A DNA stretch of 59,917 bases, from the NCBI RefSeq assembly GCF_023509475.1, contig NZ_JAKSDZ010000021.1, positions 1-59,917 of the forward strand, in the 5' to 3' direction. How positions within the stretch are numbered: the first letter of the stretch is position 1; every line of letters starts with the position of its first letter. Origin of the DNA: Aestuariirhabdus haliotis. GTDB lineage: Bacteria > Pseudomonadota > Gammaproteobacteria > Pseudomonadales > Aestuariirhabdaceae. The notes beneath the pieces were generated by a model. That model saw only the letters and a list, made by a program, of their open reading frames with translations, was not told the DNA's origin and did no database searches. This document shows positions 1-9,180 of this stretch, piece by piece. The translations under genes were made by a program, and so were the position numbers.

Positions 1-87
1 TGAAAGGTCTGGACCTTACTGCAAAGACGTGCCGCGATTCTGGATTCGCCTGAAAGCCAGAGTTCATCTGAATTAATCAGAGGTGCC
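1..87 (+). mobile_element. MITE copy 1, right part (cut by window edge)
   Basis: The first 87 bases match the right third of the 261-bp element seen complete at 49042-49302, in the same orientation. They end in the inverted repeat finishing AATCAGAGGTGCC and are followed by TTAA, which fits the YTAR target seen at the other copies. The left end lies outside the window, so the duplication cannot be confirmed. It lies about 75 bp beyond the 3' end of the multiheme cytochrome gene. Confidence 0.8.
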
Positions 88-91
88 TTAA

Positions 92-118
92 GGCAACTCC
101 GAATTAATCGCAGATGCC
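92..118. repeat. Degenerate second MITE terminus
   Basis: Directly after the TTAA that bounds copy 1 comes GGCAACTCCGAATTAATCGC followed by AGATGCC. This is a diverged version of the element's left terminus (GGCACCTCTGATTAATTCAG then AT), with one inserted base and a few mismatches. It may be the remains of a second element inserted tail to head, or a solo terminus left by a deletion. Confidence 0.4.
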
Positions 119-162
119 CGGGACCTGTCCTGGATGAATCAATCGGCAGGGTCGCAAGCGTT

Positions 163-2484
163 TCAGAGTTGGTTCTGCAACCGTTTCAGATAGGCTTTGA
201 CCTGCGGCGAGTTGGGGGCAATCGCGCTCAACTGACTAAGGTAGGGGGCGGCTTCGGTCAGTCCCTGTTCCTGATCCAGGTACAGAACCAGGGTCATCAG
301 AATATCGTACTGGTTTGGCCAGCGTTGGTTGGCATGTTTCAGTAAGCTAATCGCTTGCTGGCGCTGGCCGCTGTTTTCGACAGCGACGGCATGCAGATAC
401 GCATGGCGAGGCTGTGCGTTATCGGCGTTGACCGCTTTGGCCAGATAACTTGAGGCCTGATCGTACTGTTTGCTCCGCACCAGATACAGGCCATAGGCAT
501 GCAGGACATTGGCGTCATCGGGGGCTTGTACAAGGGCCTTTTGCAGCACGGTCTGCTCTTTTTCCGGTTGCTGCGAGGTTTGATAAAGATAAGCCAGGTT
601 CAGGCTGGCGGCGGTATAACCGGGCTGAATCTTCAGCGCTTGTTGCAGGTGTTGTCTGGCGATGCTGGCGTTACCCAGGTCCAGCGCCAGATTGCTCAGT
701 TGCAACAAGGAAGACGGGTGGTCCATGGTCGCGCGCAACGAGGTTTGATAGGCATCCAGTTCGCGCTGTAGCGATGTCGATTGAGCCTCGGGTAGCTGCG
801 ATAGCTGGGAAGCTAGCAAGACCGCCGCTGCAAAACGAACGCTGCGTACCGGGTCTTCCAGTAAAGGGGCGGCGATACGCCAGCGCTGATCGGGGTTCAG
901 CCCCGCCAGGCTTTCCAGCGCGGCGCGGCGCACTATGGGGTCAGCATCGTCAAGCTGGCTGAGCGCCGCTTGCAGGGAAACCCGCGATGGCACCGTGGAC
1001 ATGGCCACGACCAATGAGCCCCTACCAATGGCGGAGGCCTTTGGATCGGTCAGGGCTTGCTCGGCGGCTCGTACCGACAAGGGGTCCCGGTTTCTCAAGC
1101 CAGCGATGGCCAGGGCCGCAGCATCGGCTGTCGGATCACCAAACCGTCGTTGGTAAGCGTTTCGCGACCATTGCGCGTCTTTCTCCTGATGGCAGCTCAG
1201 GCAGGTATCGGGGCTGGAGGTGCTTTGCGCGGTGACCGGGTTGGGAATGTGGAAGCCATGGTCCCGTCGCCGATCGACCTGCATATAGGTGCGCTCGGGC
1301 ATATGGCAGTTGACGCACTGGCTGCCTGTGGAGTCAGCTTTGTGCTGGTGATGTGATGAGTTGTCATATTGTGTTGGCAGGTGGCACTGGCTACAAAGCG
1401 CGTTGCCAGCCAGCTTGAGCCGAGTCGAATGGGGATCATGACAATTGTTGCAGGTAACGCCGGCGCGATACATTTTCGATTGCAGGAAAGAGCCCAGCAC
1501 GAAGACTTCATCCTCAATCTGACCATCGGGATAATAGAGACCATCACGCAGCAGGGCGATGGAATAATTATCGTGGTAGTTATTCCCCTGCATTGGGGAC
1601 AGCTGGCTTCGTCTCGAATGGCAGCCCCCGCATTGATCGATCTGTTGATTGATGTTTTTCAAGCGGTCATGGCGGTTAACCGGTTGGGCGATCGGGTTGT
1701 TGGGCTTGAACTGCCACGGCAACGCCGGCGAGCCGGATTGAGCAAACCCTGAAACCGTCGCTGCAGGGTTTTGCTGCATCTGCTCGACATGTTGCGAGGC
1801 GGGTCCGTGACAGGCCTCGCAAGCGACATTGACCTCGGCCCATTGGGTATCGTAACTGTGGTCGGCCGGGTTGTATTTTTTTTGCAGCCCGGTGGAGTGA
1901 CAATCGGCGCAGCGGGCGTTCCAGTTTTGAAAATAGCGGTCCCAGAAAAAAGGGTGTTCGGCATCGATGGCGGTATCCGCTTGCAGATGAAACCAGCGTT
2001 GTCCGCCGTCGACTTTCGGGCGACTGTCCCAGGCGACATTGAGGGCCTGCAGGTGCCCGTTGTCGGTCTCCACCAGATATTGCTGCAAGGGACTGAAGCC
2101 AAAGGTAAATAACACCGGATAGGTTTTTATCTTGCCGTGACGGTTGCGGGTGCTCACCCAGTAGCGCTGGTCCCGCTTGAAGTAACGGGTTTCGAGCCCA
2201 TGAAATTCCAGCACCTGACCGGAAAAATCCCCCAGCACCGATGCCTCGTTGGCCGGCAACATGGAACGAAAGTGATGGGAATTTTGCCAGTCGGCGTACT
2301 GCGACTGATGACATTGTTGGCACGAGGCAGCGCCTACGTAGCTTGCCTCGTCGCCGACAGAGGAGCGGACACCTGCGCTGGCATGGACCACAGTCACGCT
2401 GACCGAAAAGAAGGCGCAGAGCACCATCGCCAGCGAGTAAGCGCGCGCAAGTAGCGGGCGGATCAATCGATAAAGCAGGGGCAT
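163..2484 (-). CDS. Octaheme cytochrome c with HEAT-like and TPR repeats
   Basis: Predicted periplasmic multiheme cytochrome of 773 aa. A signal peptide occupies about residues 1-36. Eight CXXCH haem c sites are visible (CQQCH, CADCH, CEACH, CGGCH, CNNCH, CSQCH, CVNCH, CLSCH), all in the first 435 residues, in the manner of the cytochrome c554 family. They are followed by a HEAT-like stretch and about four TPR repeats to the C terminus. The start is supported by AAGGA six bases upstream. It is the last gene of the MoxR/Bat operon, 48 bp after batD. Redox partner and substrate are unknown; the TPR tail suggests docking to another periplasmic protein (inference). Confidence 0.9.
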   Translation of the reverse strand: MPLLYRLIRPLLARAYSLAMVLCAFFSVSVTVVHASAGVRSSVGDEASYVGAASCQQCHQSQYADWQNSHHFRSMLPANEASVLGDFSGQVLEFHGLETRYFKRDQRYWVSTRNRHGKIKTYPVLFTFGFSPLQQYLVETDNGHLQALNVAWDSRPKVDGGQRWFHLQADTAIDAEHPFFWDRYFQNWNARCADCHSTGLQKKYNPADHSYDTQWAEVNVACEACHGPASQHVEQMQQNPAATVSGFAQSGSPALPWQFKPNNPIAQPVNRHDRLKNINQQIDQCGGCHSRRSQLSPMQGNNYHDNYSIALLRDGLYYPDGQIEDEVFVLGSFLQSKMYRAGVTCNNCHDPHSTRLKLAGNALCSQCHLPTQYDNSSHHQHKADSTGSQCVNCHMPERTYMQVDRRRDHGFHIPNPVTAQSTSSPDTCLSCHQEKDAQWSRNAYQRRFGDPTADAAALAIAGLRNRDPLSVRAAEQALTDPKASAIGRGSLVVAMSTVPSRVSLQAALSQLDDADPIVRRAALESLAGLNPDQRWRIAAPLLEDPVRSVRFAAAVLLASQLSQLPEAQSTSLQRELDAYQTSLRATMDHPSSLLQLSNLALDLGNASIARQHLQQALKIQPGYTAASLNLAYLYQTSQQPEKEQTVLQKALVQAPDDANVLHAYGLYLVRSKQYDQASSYLAKAVNADNAQPRHAYLHAVAVENSGQRQQAISLLKHANQRWPNQYDILMTLVLYLDQEQGLTEAAPYLSQLSAIAPNSPQVKAYLKRLQNQL

Positions 2485-2532
2485 GGCAATCCTTGTGGGC
2501 GAATAACGAGTGCGAAGGCGGTAGCCGGCATC

Positions 2533-3924
2533 CTAACGGGGGTTCAGTGTAAGAGGGGAGCGGCTGGGTTGCCAGGGCCGATGAGAATCCTTGGCAACAT
2601 GCTTCGACAACAGGTGAATAAATGAGGGGGCATCAAATTCTGTGTTGTTCTGGTCGGCAAAGGTGCGTGTCATCAGTTGCTCGAACAGCGCTTGCAGCTC
2701 GCGTGAGGAGCATTGCTGCAGCTGACTGCGCAGGGTCCGGGGCACCTCGTATGGGCCCTGATCGGCATGATCGAGCCAGTGGTAGAGCAGACGGGTGGCC
2801 AGCCGGTAGTCTTCGGCCCGGCAGGCGTTGACACATTGCCGCAACAGCCTAGCGCGCGATGGCCGGCGAGCTGCGCGGCGGTATCGTCGGTAAAGGATTA
2901 TGACGATGGATGTGATCAGGGCCAGGATCGCCAAAGTCGCGGCTGGCAATGCATAACCCCTGAATAAGGCATCGGGTGGTGATGTGTCTGGTGAGGCTGC
3001 GGTGCCGGTTTGCAGGTGCTGGGCCGGTAGTTCAATCCGTTCGGCTTGCCCGCGTTGAGTATTCCACCAATAAAAACTGAGCGCGGGAACCTCGAAGCGG
3101 CCGTCACGCTCGATCAGGTAATCGATGGTTTCTACCCGTTCGGCCAGATATTCGCCCCGGTTAACCCGGTCAGTAAGGCGTGGTGCCCGGGGATAGTTGG
3201 CGACCCCTTCGACCCGCAGGGTGGATGCCGGCAGGAGCATCATGGCGGCGGTGTCCTCGGCGCGAATGCGCAGGGTGCGGCGCACGGCATCGCCCGGTTG
3301 CAGATCGCTCAGCTCGCGGTCAAAACGGTCATCGATGCTCAGGCTCGGTACCGCAATCCAGGCGGCACGATCAGCCATGGCATCCGGGGTGACCGCCAGA
3401 AAATTCAGCGGTTGGGTCTGTATTACTCCCTCGATGCGCTGCTGGTTTTCCCCTGCGATACTGATATTCACGGCGATGGCTGGAACCTGAAAACGGCCTT
3501 CGCGCTGGGGATACAGAGTGATGGCCCACTGCTGCACGGCCCAGCTTGCGCCATCGACCTGGCGGCTGGAATTGACCGCGAATTTTTCCCGTTGCAAGAC
3601 CACCGCACCATCGACCTCGATCGTGCCGATACGGGTACCGCCGGCGAACCAGCGATTGGTGCTGATCTCGATGGTCAGGGTCAGCTGTTGGGAAACGGCG
3701 ATGCGGTCGGCCGGATCGATCCAGCGGCGCAGCTGCACGTGGCCCTGTTGGTAGAGCTGTGCAAAATCCGGGGCGCTTGCATGAGTCGCCTCATCGTCGC
3801 TGGCTCGTGCGGTCGTGCTCAGCAGCAGTGCCGTCAGCATCATAGCAATCAACCCGGAGGCACCTGTGGCGATGCGCGGTGGTTGAGTGATCGGGAGGCG
3901 GCCAGTGGGTGCGAGGTTATTCAT
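2533..3924 (-). CDS. batD: BatD-like (oxygen-tolerance) membrane protein
   Basis: About 463 aa. An N-terminal signal or anchor segment (ATGASGLIAMMLTALLLSTT) is followed by a large beta-rich extracytoplasmic region. One transmembrane helix (near ALPAATLAILALITSIVII) and a short basic cytoplasmic tail follow. This is the usual BatD layout. I take the ATG at 3924, which overlaps the TGA of the upstream VWA/TPR gene by 4 bp (ATGA), over the longer frame reaching 4017. Bat proteins form an inner-membrane complex with MoxR ATPases and are linked to stress tolerance or envelope maturation; the client here is unknown. Confidence 0.82.
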   Translation of the reverse strand: MNNLAPTGRLPITQPPRIATGASGLIAMMLTALLLSTTARASDDEATHASAPDFAQLYQQGHVQLRRWIDPADRIAVSQQLTLTIEISTNRWFAGGTRIGTIEVDGAVVLQREKFAVNSSRQVDGASWAVQQWAITLYPQREGRFQVPAIAVNISIAGENQQRIEGVIQTQPLNFLAVTPDAMADRAAWIAVPSLSIDDRFDRELSDLQPGDAVRRTLRIRAEDTAAMMLLPASTLRVEGVANYPRAPRLTDRVNRGEYLAERVETIDYLIERDGRFEVPALSFYWWNTQRGQAERIELPAQHLQTGTAASPDTSPPDALFRGYALPAATLAILALITSIVIILYRRYRRAARRPSRARLLRQCVNACRAEDYRLATRLLYHWLDHADQGPYEVPRTLRSQLQQCSSRELQALFEQLMTRTFADQNNTEFDAPSFIHLLSKHVAKDSHRPWQPSRSPLTLNPR

Positions 3925-5579
3925 TCGGTTCCCTCTTGCTGCAGAGCCCGCTCCAGCTGCATCTGGAATTTCAGATGCAGAAAGCGCGAAGGGTCGGTCT
4001 GTACCTGGCGCATCCATTGCTCTTGAATTCGCTGGTCGCTGAGGATCTGCTCGGCGCTGAGCTGGGCGGTGTCTGAGGTACCGTATTCCTGTTTCTCTGC
4101 GCCGTCGGCGCGCTGGGGCTGGTCCCCCAGCTCTCTGATCGCCTTGCCGGTTTCCGGTTGCTGGCTTTCGCTCATGCGATTGATGTCGTCGATGATCTCC
4201 TGCACCCGGGCCCGATTGTGACGGGCGGCAGCGTGGTTCGGGTCGCGAGCCAGCAAGCGGTCATAAGTGGCGACGGCGAGCAGGTAATGCTGGGCCTGAG
4301 CCTGGGCCGTGGCGAGATTAAACAGCCCCCGATCGCTGTCTGTCTGGCCAAGCAGCGCAATGGCCTTGTCGAAGGATTCGTTGTAGTAATGGGCCATGGC
4401 TTGCCATTGTGGGTCATTAAAGCGTTGCGCTGCGGTCTGGAAATCGCCCTGCTCGAAGTAGTAGCGGCCCTGTTGGTCCGGGGTAAGCCACAGCTCGAGC
4501 CACCAGTGGGTGAAGGTTTGGGTGGCATGGCTGGACTCGGGCGGGTGAGCGTCAGAGGTGCCGTCGGCCAGAGCCGAAGGCGGGGCCGACAGCAGGGGCA
4601 GCACCAGTAACAGCAGGGACCATTGCAAGGTCCAGCCCTTACGAAACCAGAACAGAAACAGGGCGGCGAAGGGAAACAGCAGGTAGTAACCGGCATCTAC
4701 CCAGGGATGGGTCCTGTCCTGCACCGAACGCAGGTGGCGGTCGATCAGGCGCGCTATGTGGCCCACATCCCGATCGTCCAGGGTCAGGGTCTGGTAGTGG
4801 CCACCGGCGGCATCCGCCAGTGCCTGCAACTGGTCGCGTTGCAGGGCTTGCACCGGGCTGTCGCTGGGCAGTTGGTCGGCCTCCTTGCCCATTCCCCAGA
4901 CCAGTAATTGATGACCGCTGTCCTGAGTAAAGCGGGCAAAGCGGGTGGCGGTTTGGGGGCTGGCACCATCGCCCATCAGCAGCAGGGTGCCCGGGACTCT
5001 GGCATCGTGGAGCATTCGAGCAATCACCGGAATGCTGGCTTCGGGCAGTTTGCCCGGGCGGGGCATCATATCGCTGACCAGGGCATCGAGGAAGTTGCGG
5101 ATAATCTCGGCGTCGTTGGTCAGGGGGATCACGCTGTGGGCACTGCCGGCGTAGACAATCAATCCGGTGCGGGCGCCCTGACGCTGTTGTAACAGGTCGC
5201 CGATCTTCTGCTTGGCGCGACTCAGGCGGCTGGGCTGGATGTCGGTCTGGTTCATGGTCTGCGACAGATCCAGGACGATCACCAGCGCGCTTTCATCCTG
5301 CACCAGGGGGCTCGTCTGACGCTGCCAGCTGGGGCCGGCCATTGCCAGTACGCCGATCAGGCTGGTGAGTATGGCCAGATTGAGCGGATTGAATCGGCGC
5401 TGCTGGTCATCCCCCTGCACCAGTGCTTGCAGCAGGTGCGGGGCGATAATGGTGCGCCATTGGGCACCGTTATCCCGATGCTGGCGCAGAAACAAGAGCA
5501 GCCAAAAGAGAGGCGGCAGGGCCAGCAGCCACCAGGGGCGTAGCAGGTGAAAGTCGCTCAGGGCGGCCAGATCAAGCAT
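3921..5579 (-). CDS. VWA plus TPR protein (BatB/BatC fusion type)
   Basis: 552 aa. Two N-terminal membrane helices are followed by a von Willebrand A domain whose metal site begins at D104 (VLDLSQTMNQ). The third position of the DxSxS motif is Thr here, so the metal site is slightly atypical. A further membrane helix near residue 300 leads to a TPR segment (FNLATAQAQAQHYLLAVATY) and a polar C-terminal tail. It thus combines the roles of BatB and BatC. It overlaps batA by 8 bp and batD by 4 bp, so all three are translationally coupled. Confidence 0.85.
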   Translation of the reverse strand: MLDLAALSDFHLLRPWWLLALPPLFWLLLFLRQHRDNGAQWRTIIAPHLLQALVQGDDQQRRFNPLNLAILTSLIGVLAMAGPSWQRQTSPLVQDESALVIVLDLSQTMNQTDIQPSRLSRAKQKIGDLLQQRQGARTGLIVYAGSAHSVIPLTNDAEIIRNFLDALVSDMMPRPGKLPEASIPVIARMLHDARVPGTLLLMGDGASPQTATRFARFTQDSGHQLLVWGMGKEADQLPSDSPVQALQRDQLQALADAAGGHYQTLTLDDRDVGHIARLIDRHLRSVQDRTHPWVDAGYYLLFPFAALFLFWFRKGWTLQWSLLLLVLPLLSAPPSALADGTSDAHPPESSHATQTFTHWWLELWLTPDQQGRYYFEQGDFQTAAQRFNDPQWQAMAHYYNESFDKAIALLGQTDSDRGLFNLATAQAQAQHYLLAVATYDRLLARDPNHAAARHNRARVQEIIDDINRMSESQQPETGKAIRELGDQPQRADGAEKQEYGTSDTAQLSAEQILSDQRIQEQWMRQVQTDPSRFLHLKFQMQLERALQQEGTE

Positions 5580-6567
5580 GGGATTGGGCTCGTTGCTGGC
5601 GCCACAGACGCCAGCGCTGGCTGCTAAAAAACACCAGATAGAGCACCAGTACGGCGCCCATCGGGTACTGGTGCAAAGCCTGACGTGGCCGGTAACTCAG
5701 TGATTCGAAACGCTGGGGCTCGAGCTGATTGATGCGCTGGTAAACCCGCGCCAGCTGGTGGCGGTCCAGGGCCTGAAAATACTCGCCGCCGGTGAGCGCT
5801 GACATGCGCTCCAGAGTCTCGATATCCAGCGCTTTTTCGCCCACTGTGGCGGGATCGCCGATGGCGATGGTGTAGAGGGTGATCTCGTAAGCAGCGGCCA
5901 CTTTGGCTGCGTCGATCGGTGGTACCTTGCTGCCAGTGTCGTTGCCATCGGTGAGCAGAATCAACACCCGGTCCGGGCTATCGCTATTGGCGAAGCGCTT
6001 TAACGCCAGGCCGATGGCATCGCCGAGCCCGGTACTCAATCCGGCCATGCCGATATCGGTCTCCTCCAGCAGTTGCAGCCAGGTGGTCAAATCCTCGGTA
6101 AAGGGGGTCTGCAGGAAAGGGCGGTCGCCGAACACGATCAGCCCCAGGCGATCGCCGCTGCGCTGGCGGACGAAATCTCGCAGCACTGACTTGACCGCGC
6201 TGAGGCGGTCGATGCGCTTGCCCTGGGCGTCGGTAAAGTCGTCGGCCTGCATCGAGCCCGACAGATCCACCGCCACCATCAGGTCGCGCCCCGCTTTGTG
6301 CTGGACCACCGGCTCGCCCACGTATTCGGGTTTGGCCAGGGCGATCACCAGCAGCGACCAGGCGACGATCAACATCAGTCGCTGGATACGCCGTCGCTGC
6401 AGTACCACCGCGCCCTGGCTGGGTTGCTGGCGGGTGAGCTCGACCAGGCGCTGGAAGAAAGGCACCTGCAGCGAACTCTGACGTTCTTTGTGCGGGCGAA
6501 ACAGGCGGTTGACCAGCGGTGGCAACAGCAGGGCAAGAAACATCCAGGGGGCCGCAAATTCAATCAT
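5572..6567 (-). CDS. batA: VWA-domain membrane protein, BatA-like
   Basis: 331 aa. Transmembrane helices lie near residues 6-23 and 62-79, then a VWA domain with an intact metal motif D101-L-S-G-S (VAVDLSGSMQ), then a C-terminal helix (GAVLVLYLVFF). The domain order and length match the BatA family. It overlaps the DUF4381 gene upstream and the BatB/C gene downstream by 8 bp each. The likely role is as a metal-dependent adaptor working with the MoxR ATPase of the same operon at the inner membrane. Confidence 0.88.
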   Translation of the reverse strand: MIEFAAPWMFLALLLPPLVNRLFRPHKERQSSLQVPFFQRLVELTRQQPSQGAVVLQRRRIQRLMLIVAWSLLVIALAKPEYVGEPVVQHKAGRDLMVAVDLSGSMQADDFTDAQGKRIDRLSAVKSVLRDFVRQRSGDRLGLIVFGDRPFLQTPFTEDLTTWLQLLEETDIGMAGLSTGLGDAIGLALKRFANSDSPDRVLILLTDGNDTGSKVPPIDAAKVAAAYEITLYTIAIGDPATVGEKALDIETLERMSALTGGEYFQALDRHQLARVYQRINQLEPQRFESLSYRPRQALHQYPMGAVLVLYLVFFSSQRWRLWRQQRAQSHA

Positions 6568-7099
6568 GATGATGGGGTCCGCCGGGTGGACGCTGGTGGG
6601 TACGAATCCAGTGTCGGGCCATCTCGCTCAGTTGCCGGGCCTGTTGGGCGTCGATGGTCTGGTGGCTGGGCGGGGCGTAGTCGAGGGTGAGCATAAGCCG
6701 GCCCAGGTCACCGCAAAAGGGCGGGCCCGGGTACTGGGCGTCGAGAAACTCAAGCCAGCGTTCTCCGCTCAGAGAAGCCACCTGTGCCCTGGGAAAGGCC
6801 TGCAGGGCCGTGGCTTTCAATAGCAACGGAATCTGTCTGGCCAATGCTCGGGGGGACTCGGTGTGCCGGCGACACTGTTTAAGCTGGTGCAGCGCCTGTC
6901 GGCGATAACGATTGCACCACCAGTGTCGAAGCCCTTTATAGGCCAGATAACCGAGCAACAGCACTAACAGGCCGGCGAGCAGGGCCCAGCCACCGGTCTG
7001 AGGGGCCCAGGAAACCGGTGGCGGTAGCTGAACCTCCTCGATGCCGTGCAGCAGATAGTTGCCGAAGGTGGCCGGGTCTACGGGCGCTTGGTTATCCAT
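6560..7099 (-). CDS. DUF4381 single-pass membrane protein
   Basis: 179 aa. A short N-terminal periplasmic stretch (LPPPVSWAPQTGGW) precedes one transmembrane helix (WALLAGLLVLLLGYLAYKGL) and a basic cytoplasmic domain. This matches the DUF4381 proteins that regularly sit between DUF58 and VWA genes in MoxR operons. It overlaps batA by 8 bp and follows the DUF58 gene after 15 bp. Function is unknown; the context suggests a subunit of the same membrane assembly. Confidence 0.8.
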   Translation of the reverse strand: MDNQAPVDPATFGNYLLHGIEEVQLPPPVSWAPQTGGWALLAGLLVLLLGYLAYKGLRHWWCNRYRRQALHQLKQCRRHTESPRALARQIPLLLKATALQAFPRAQVASLSGERWLEFLDAQYPGPPFCGDLGRLMLTLDYAPPSHQTIDAQQARQLSEMARHWIRTHQRPPGGPHHHD

Positions 7100-7114
7100 C
7101 GCCGGTCTCCATGG

Positions 7115-8062
7115 TCAACGGCCTCCCAATGCCTGGCGCAGTTGCTGCTGGACTGGAGCCAGGGTATCGACGGCAATCACCGGTACGGCGTAGTGTTCGA
7201 GTTCGGCGCGCAACCGGTCCAGATGACCGGCAAAATCATCACTATAGCGTTGCTGTAGTTGGCGCTGGGCCGCGTCGACCTCCAGTTGCCAACGACCATC
7301 GCCAACCACCAGACGTTGTGCGGGCAGCTGCTGCTCAAGGGGGTCGAAAATCAGCGGAACGATCAGGTCGTTGTGGCGGGTCAGGCCTTTGATGTGTTTG
7401 ACGCTGGTGGGGCTCCAGCCGCACATATCGCTGATGATCACCACCAGATAGTCGTGGCCGCAACGCCGTGCGGCGGTGAGCAGTACGGTATCCAGCTGGC
7501 TGGTGTTGATACCGGATTGGGGCTGGGCGCGGTTAGGGCGGACGGCGCTGAGGGCGTGATTCATCCGCAACCCCTGATGCAGCAGTTGCATCACCGCCCG
7601 CTGGCTACGCTGGGGGCGCACCTCGCGAATTTCATGGTCGTTAAACAGCAGCGCGCCGACCCGGTCGCCACTGGCCAGGGTGCGCCAGGCGGCGAGGGCG
7701 GCGACCTCCAGCGCTGTTACCGATTTCATGCGCTCGCGAGAGCCGAAAAACATCGAGCGCCGCTGGTCGATCAGTAACAAGATATTGCGCTCGCGTTCCT
7801 CGGTATAGGTTCGCACATGAGGGGTTTGGGTGCGGTTGGTCACCTTCCAGTCGAGGTTGCGGATGTCGTCACCCGGACGATACTGGCGCAGCTCTTCAAA
7901 ATTCAGCCCCCGGCCCCGCAGGCGCGAACTGTGTCGCCCGGCGAGCACGCTGGAGAGGGGCTGGGTGGGAAGCAGGCTGAAACCATGGGCCTGGTGTTGC
8001 AGTGCGACCAGCTGTTTCAGGTTGGCGTAAATTCGGTGGTCAGCGTGCGCAGGGTTCGCCAT
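7115..8062 (-). CDS. DUF58 domain protein of the MoxR operon
   Basis: About 315 aa, taking the ATG at 8062 (protein begins MANPAHADHRIYANLKQ) rather than the longer frame running into moxR. The DUF58 core is clear: YRPGDDIRNLDWKVT near residue 65 and ERERNILLLIDQRRSM after it, in a cytoplasmic VWA-like fold. The gene follows moxR after 13 bp. DUF58 proteins are almost always encoded beside MoxR ATPases and are assumed to be their substrates or adaptors. Confidence 0.87.
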   Translation of the reverse strand: MANPAHADHRIYANLKQLVALQHQAHGFSLLPTQPLSSVLAGRHSSRLRGRGLNFEELRQYRPGDDIRNLDWKVTNRTQTPHVRTYTEERERNILLLIDQRRSMFFGSRERMKSVTALEVAALAAWRTLASGDRVGALLFNDHEIREVRPQRSQRAVMQLLHQGLRMNHALSAVRPNRAQPQSGINTSQLDTVLLTAARRCGHDYLVVIISDMCGWSPTSVKHIKGLTRHNDLIVPLIFDPLEQQLPAQRLVVGDGRWQLEVDAAQRQLQQRYSDDFAGHLDRLRAELEHYAVPVIAVDTLAPVQQQLRQALGGR

Positions 8063-8075
8063 GGTTGGAACTCGC

Positions 8076-9044
8076 CTAGGCCACGGCAACCTGGCGCACC
8101 AGTTCGGCAATGACCCGGTCGCTGTCGATGCCTTCGGCCAGGGCCTCGTAACTGAGCCGGATGCGGTGGCGCAGCACCGGTGCCACCACGGCGCGCACAT
8201 CGTCGGGGTCGACAAACTCCCGGCCCTGCAACCAGGCCTGGGCGCGGGCGGTGCGGTCGAGCGCGATGGTTGCCCGTGGGCTGGCGCCGGTATCTATCCA
8301 GCTGGCCATGGGGGAATCGGTATAGCGCTGGGGGTGTCGAGTGGCCATCACCAGCGCCACCATATAATCCTCGACGCTCTCGGCCACATGCAGTTGGCGA
8401 ATGGCCTCGCGAGCCGCGAGAATGGTTTGCGGTTCGATCTCAGGCCGAGTCTGGTCGCTCGTTGGTTGCTCTTCGGCGCGCACCAGGCGCATGATGGTGC
8501 GCTCGGCATCATCGTCGGGGTAGTCGATGGCCACCTTCATCAGGAATCGATCCATCTGGGCTTCGGGCAAAGGGTAGGTGCCCTCCTGCTCTATGGGGTT
8601 CTGGGTCGCGAGCACCATAAAGAGCTCGGGCAGCGGGTAACTGGTGCCTGCCACCGTAACCTGACGCTCTTCCATAGCCTCGAGTAGTGCCGACTGCACC
8701 TTGGCCGGTGCCCGGTTGATCTCATCGGCCAGTACCAGACTGGCGAAGATGGGGCCTGGGGCAAAGGTGAGGGTCTGGTGTTCGCCATCCTGGTGGTAGA
8801 TCTCGGTACCGGTCACATCCGAGGGCAGCAGGTCGGGGGTAAACTGGATACGACCGAGTTCGACATTGAGAGCTGTGGCCAGGGTTTTGATGGCCCGGGT
8901 CTTGGCCGTACCGGGCAAGCCTTCCAGCAGCAGATTGCCGTTGCAGAGCAGGGCCAGCAGGAGTTTGTCCACCAGGTCGGACTGACCAATCAGGGCGGCG
9001 TTCATTTGTTGTTGAATCTGTTTCAGTTGAGCATGCAGTTCCAT
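8076..9044 (-). CDS. MoxR family AAA+ ATPase
   Basis: 322 aa cytoplasmic AAA+ chaperone. Walker A is G42-LPGTAKT; Walker B is LVLADE (D107-E108). Sensor 1 lies in ATQNPIEQEG, followed by the family signature TYPLPEAQMDRF. It is the first gene of the operon running to the multiheme cytochrome; a hairpin at 9145-9176 separates it from the sulfatase upstream. MoxR proteins use ATP to mature or insert cofactors into partner complexes through DUF58 and VWA proteins. The cytochrome at the end of the operon is an attractive but unproven client. Confidence 0.92.
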   Translation of the reverse strand: MELHAQLKQIQQQMNAALIGQSDLVDKLLLALLCNGNLLLEGLPGTAKTRAIKTLATALNVELGRIQFTPDLLPSDVTGTEIYHQDGEHQTLTFAPGPIFASLVLADEINRAPAKVQSALLEAMEERQVTVAGTSYPLPELFMVLATQNPIEQEGTYPLPEAQMDRFLMKVAIDYPDDDAERTIMRLVRAEEQPTSDQTRPEIEPQTILAAREAIRQLHVAESVEDYMVALVMATRHPQRYTDSPMASWIDTGASPRATIALDRTARAQAWLQGREFVDPDDVRAVVAPVLRHRIRLSYEALAEGIDSDRVIAELVRQVAVA

Positions 9045-9144
9045 TCCATCGATCCTTGTCGATATTCAAGCCACGATCGACGCACAAATCAGTGACGCGG
9101 GTCGAGTGGCTGCACAGGCCGGGTACAGACGGTTGGAGAAAATC

Positions 9145-9176
9145 AAAGGGCCCGCAGGGTTGACCTGCGAGCCTTG
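9145..9176 (-). terminator. Rho-independent terminator after the sulfatase
   Basis: The minus strand folds into a stem of about 10 bp with the core GGC-CGCAGG pairing CCTGCG-GCC and a TCAA-type loop, followed by TTTGATTTT. It starts just 4 bp after the sulfatase stop codon at 9181. Confidence 0.65.
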
Positions 9177-9180
9177 GGTT

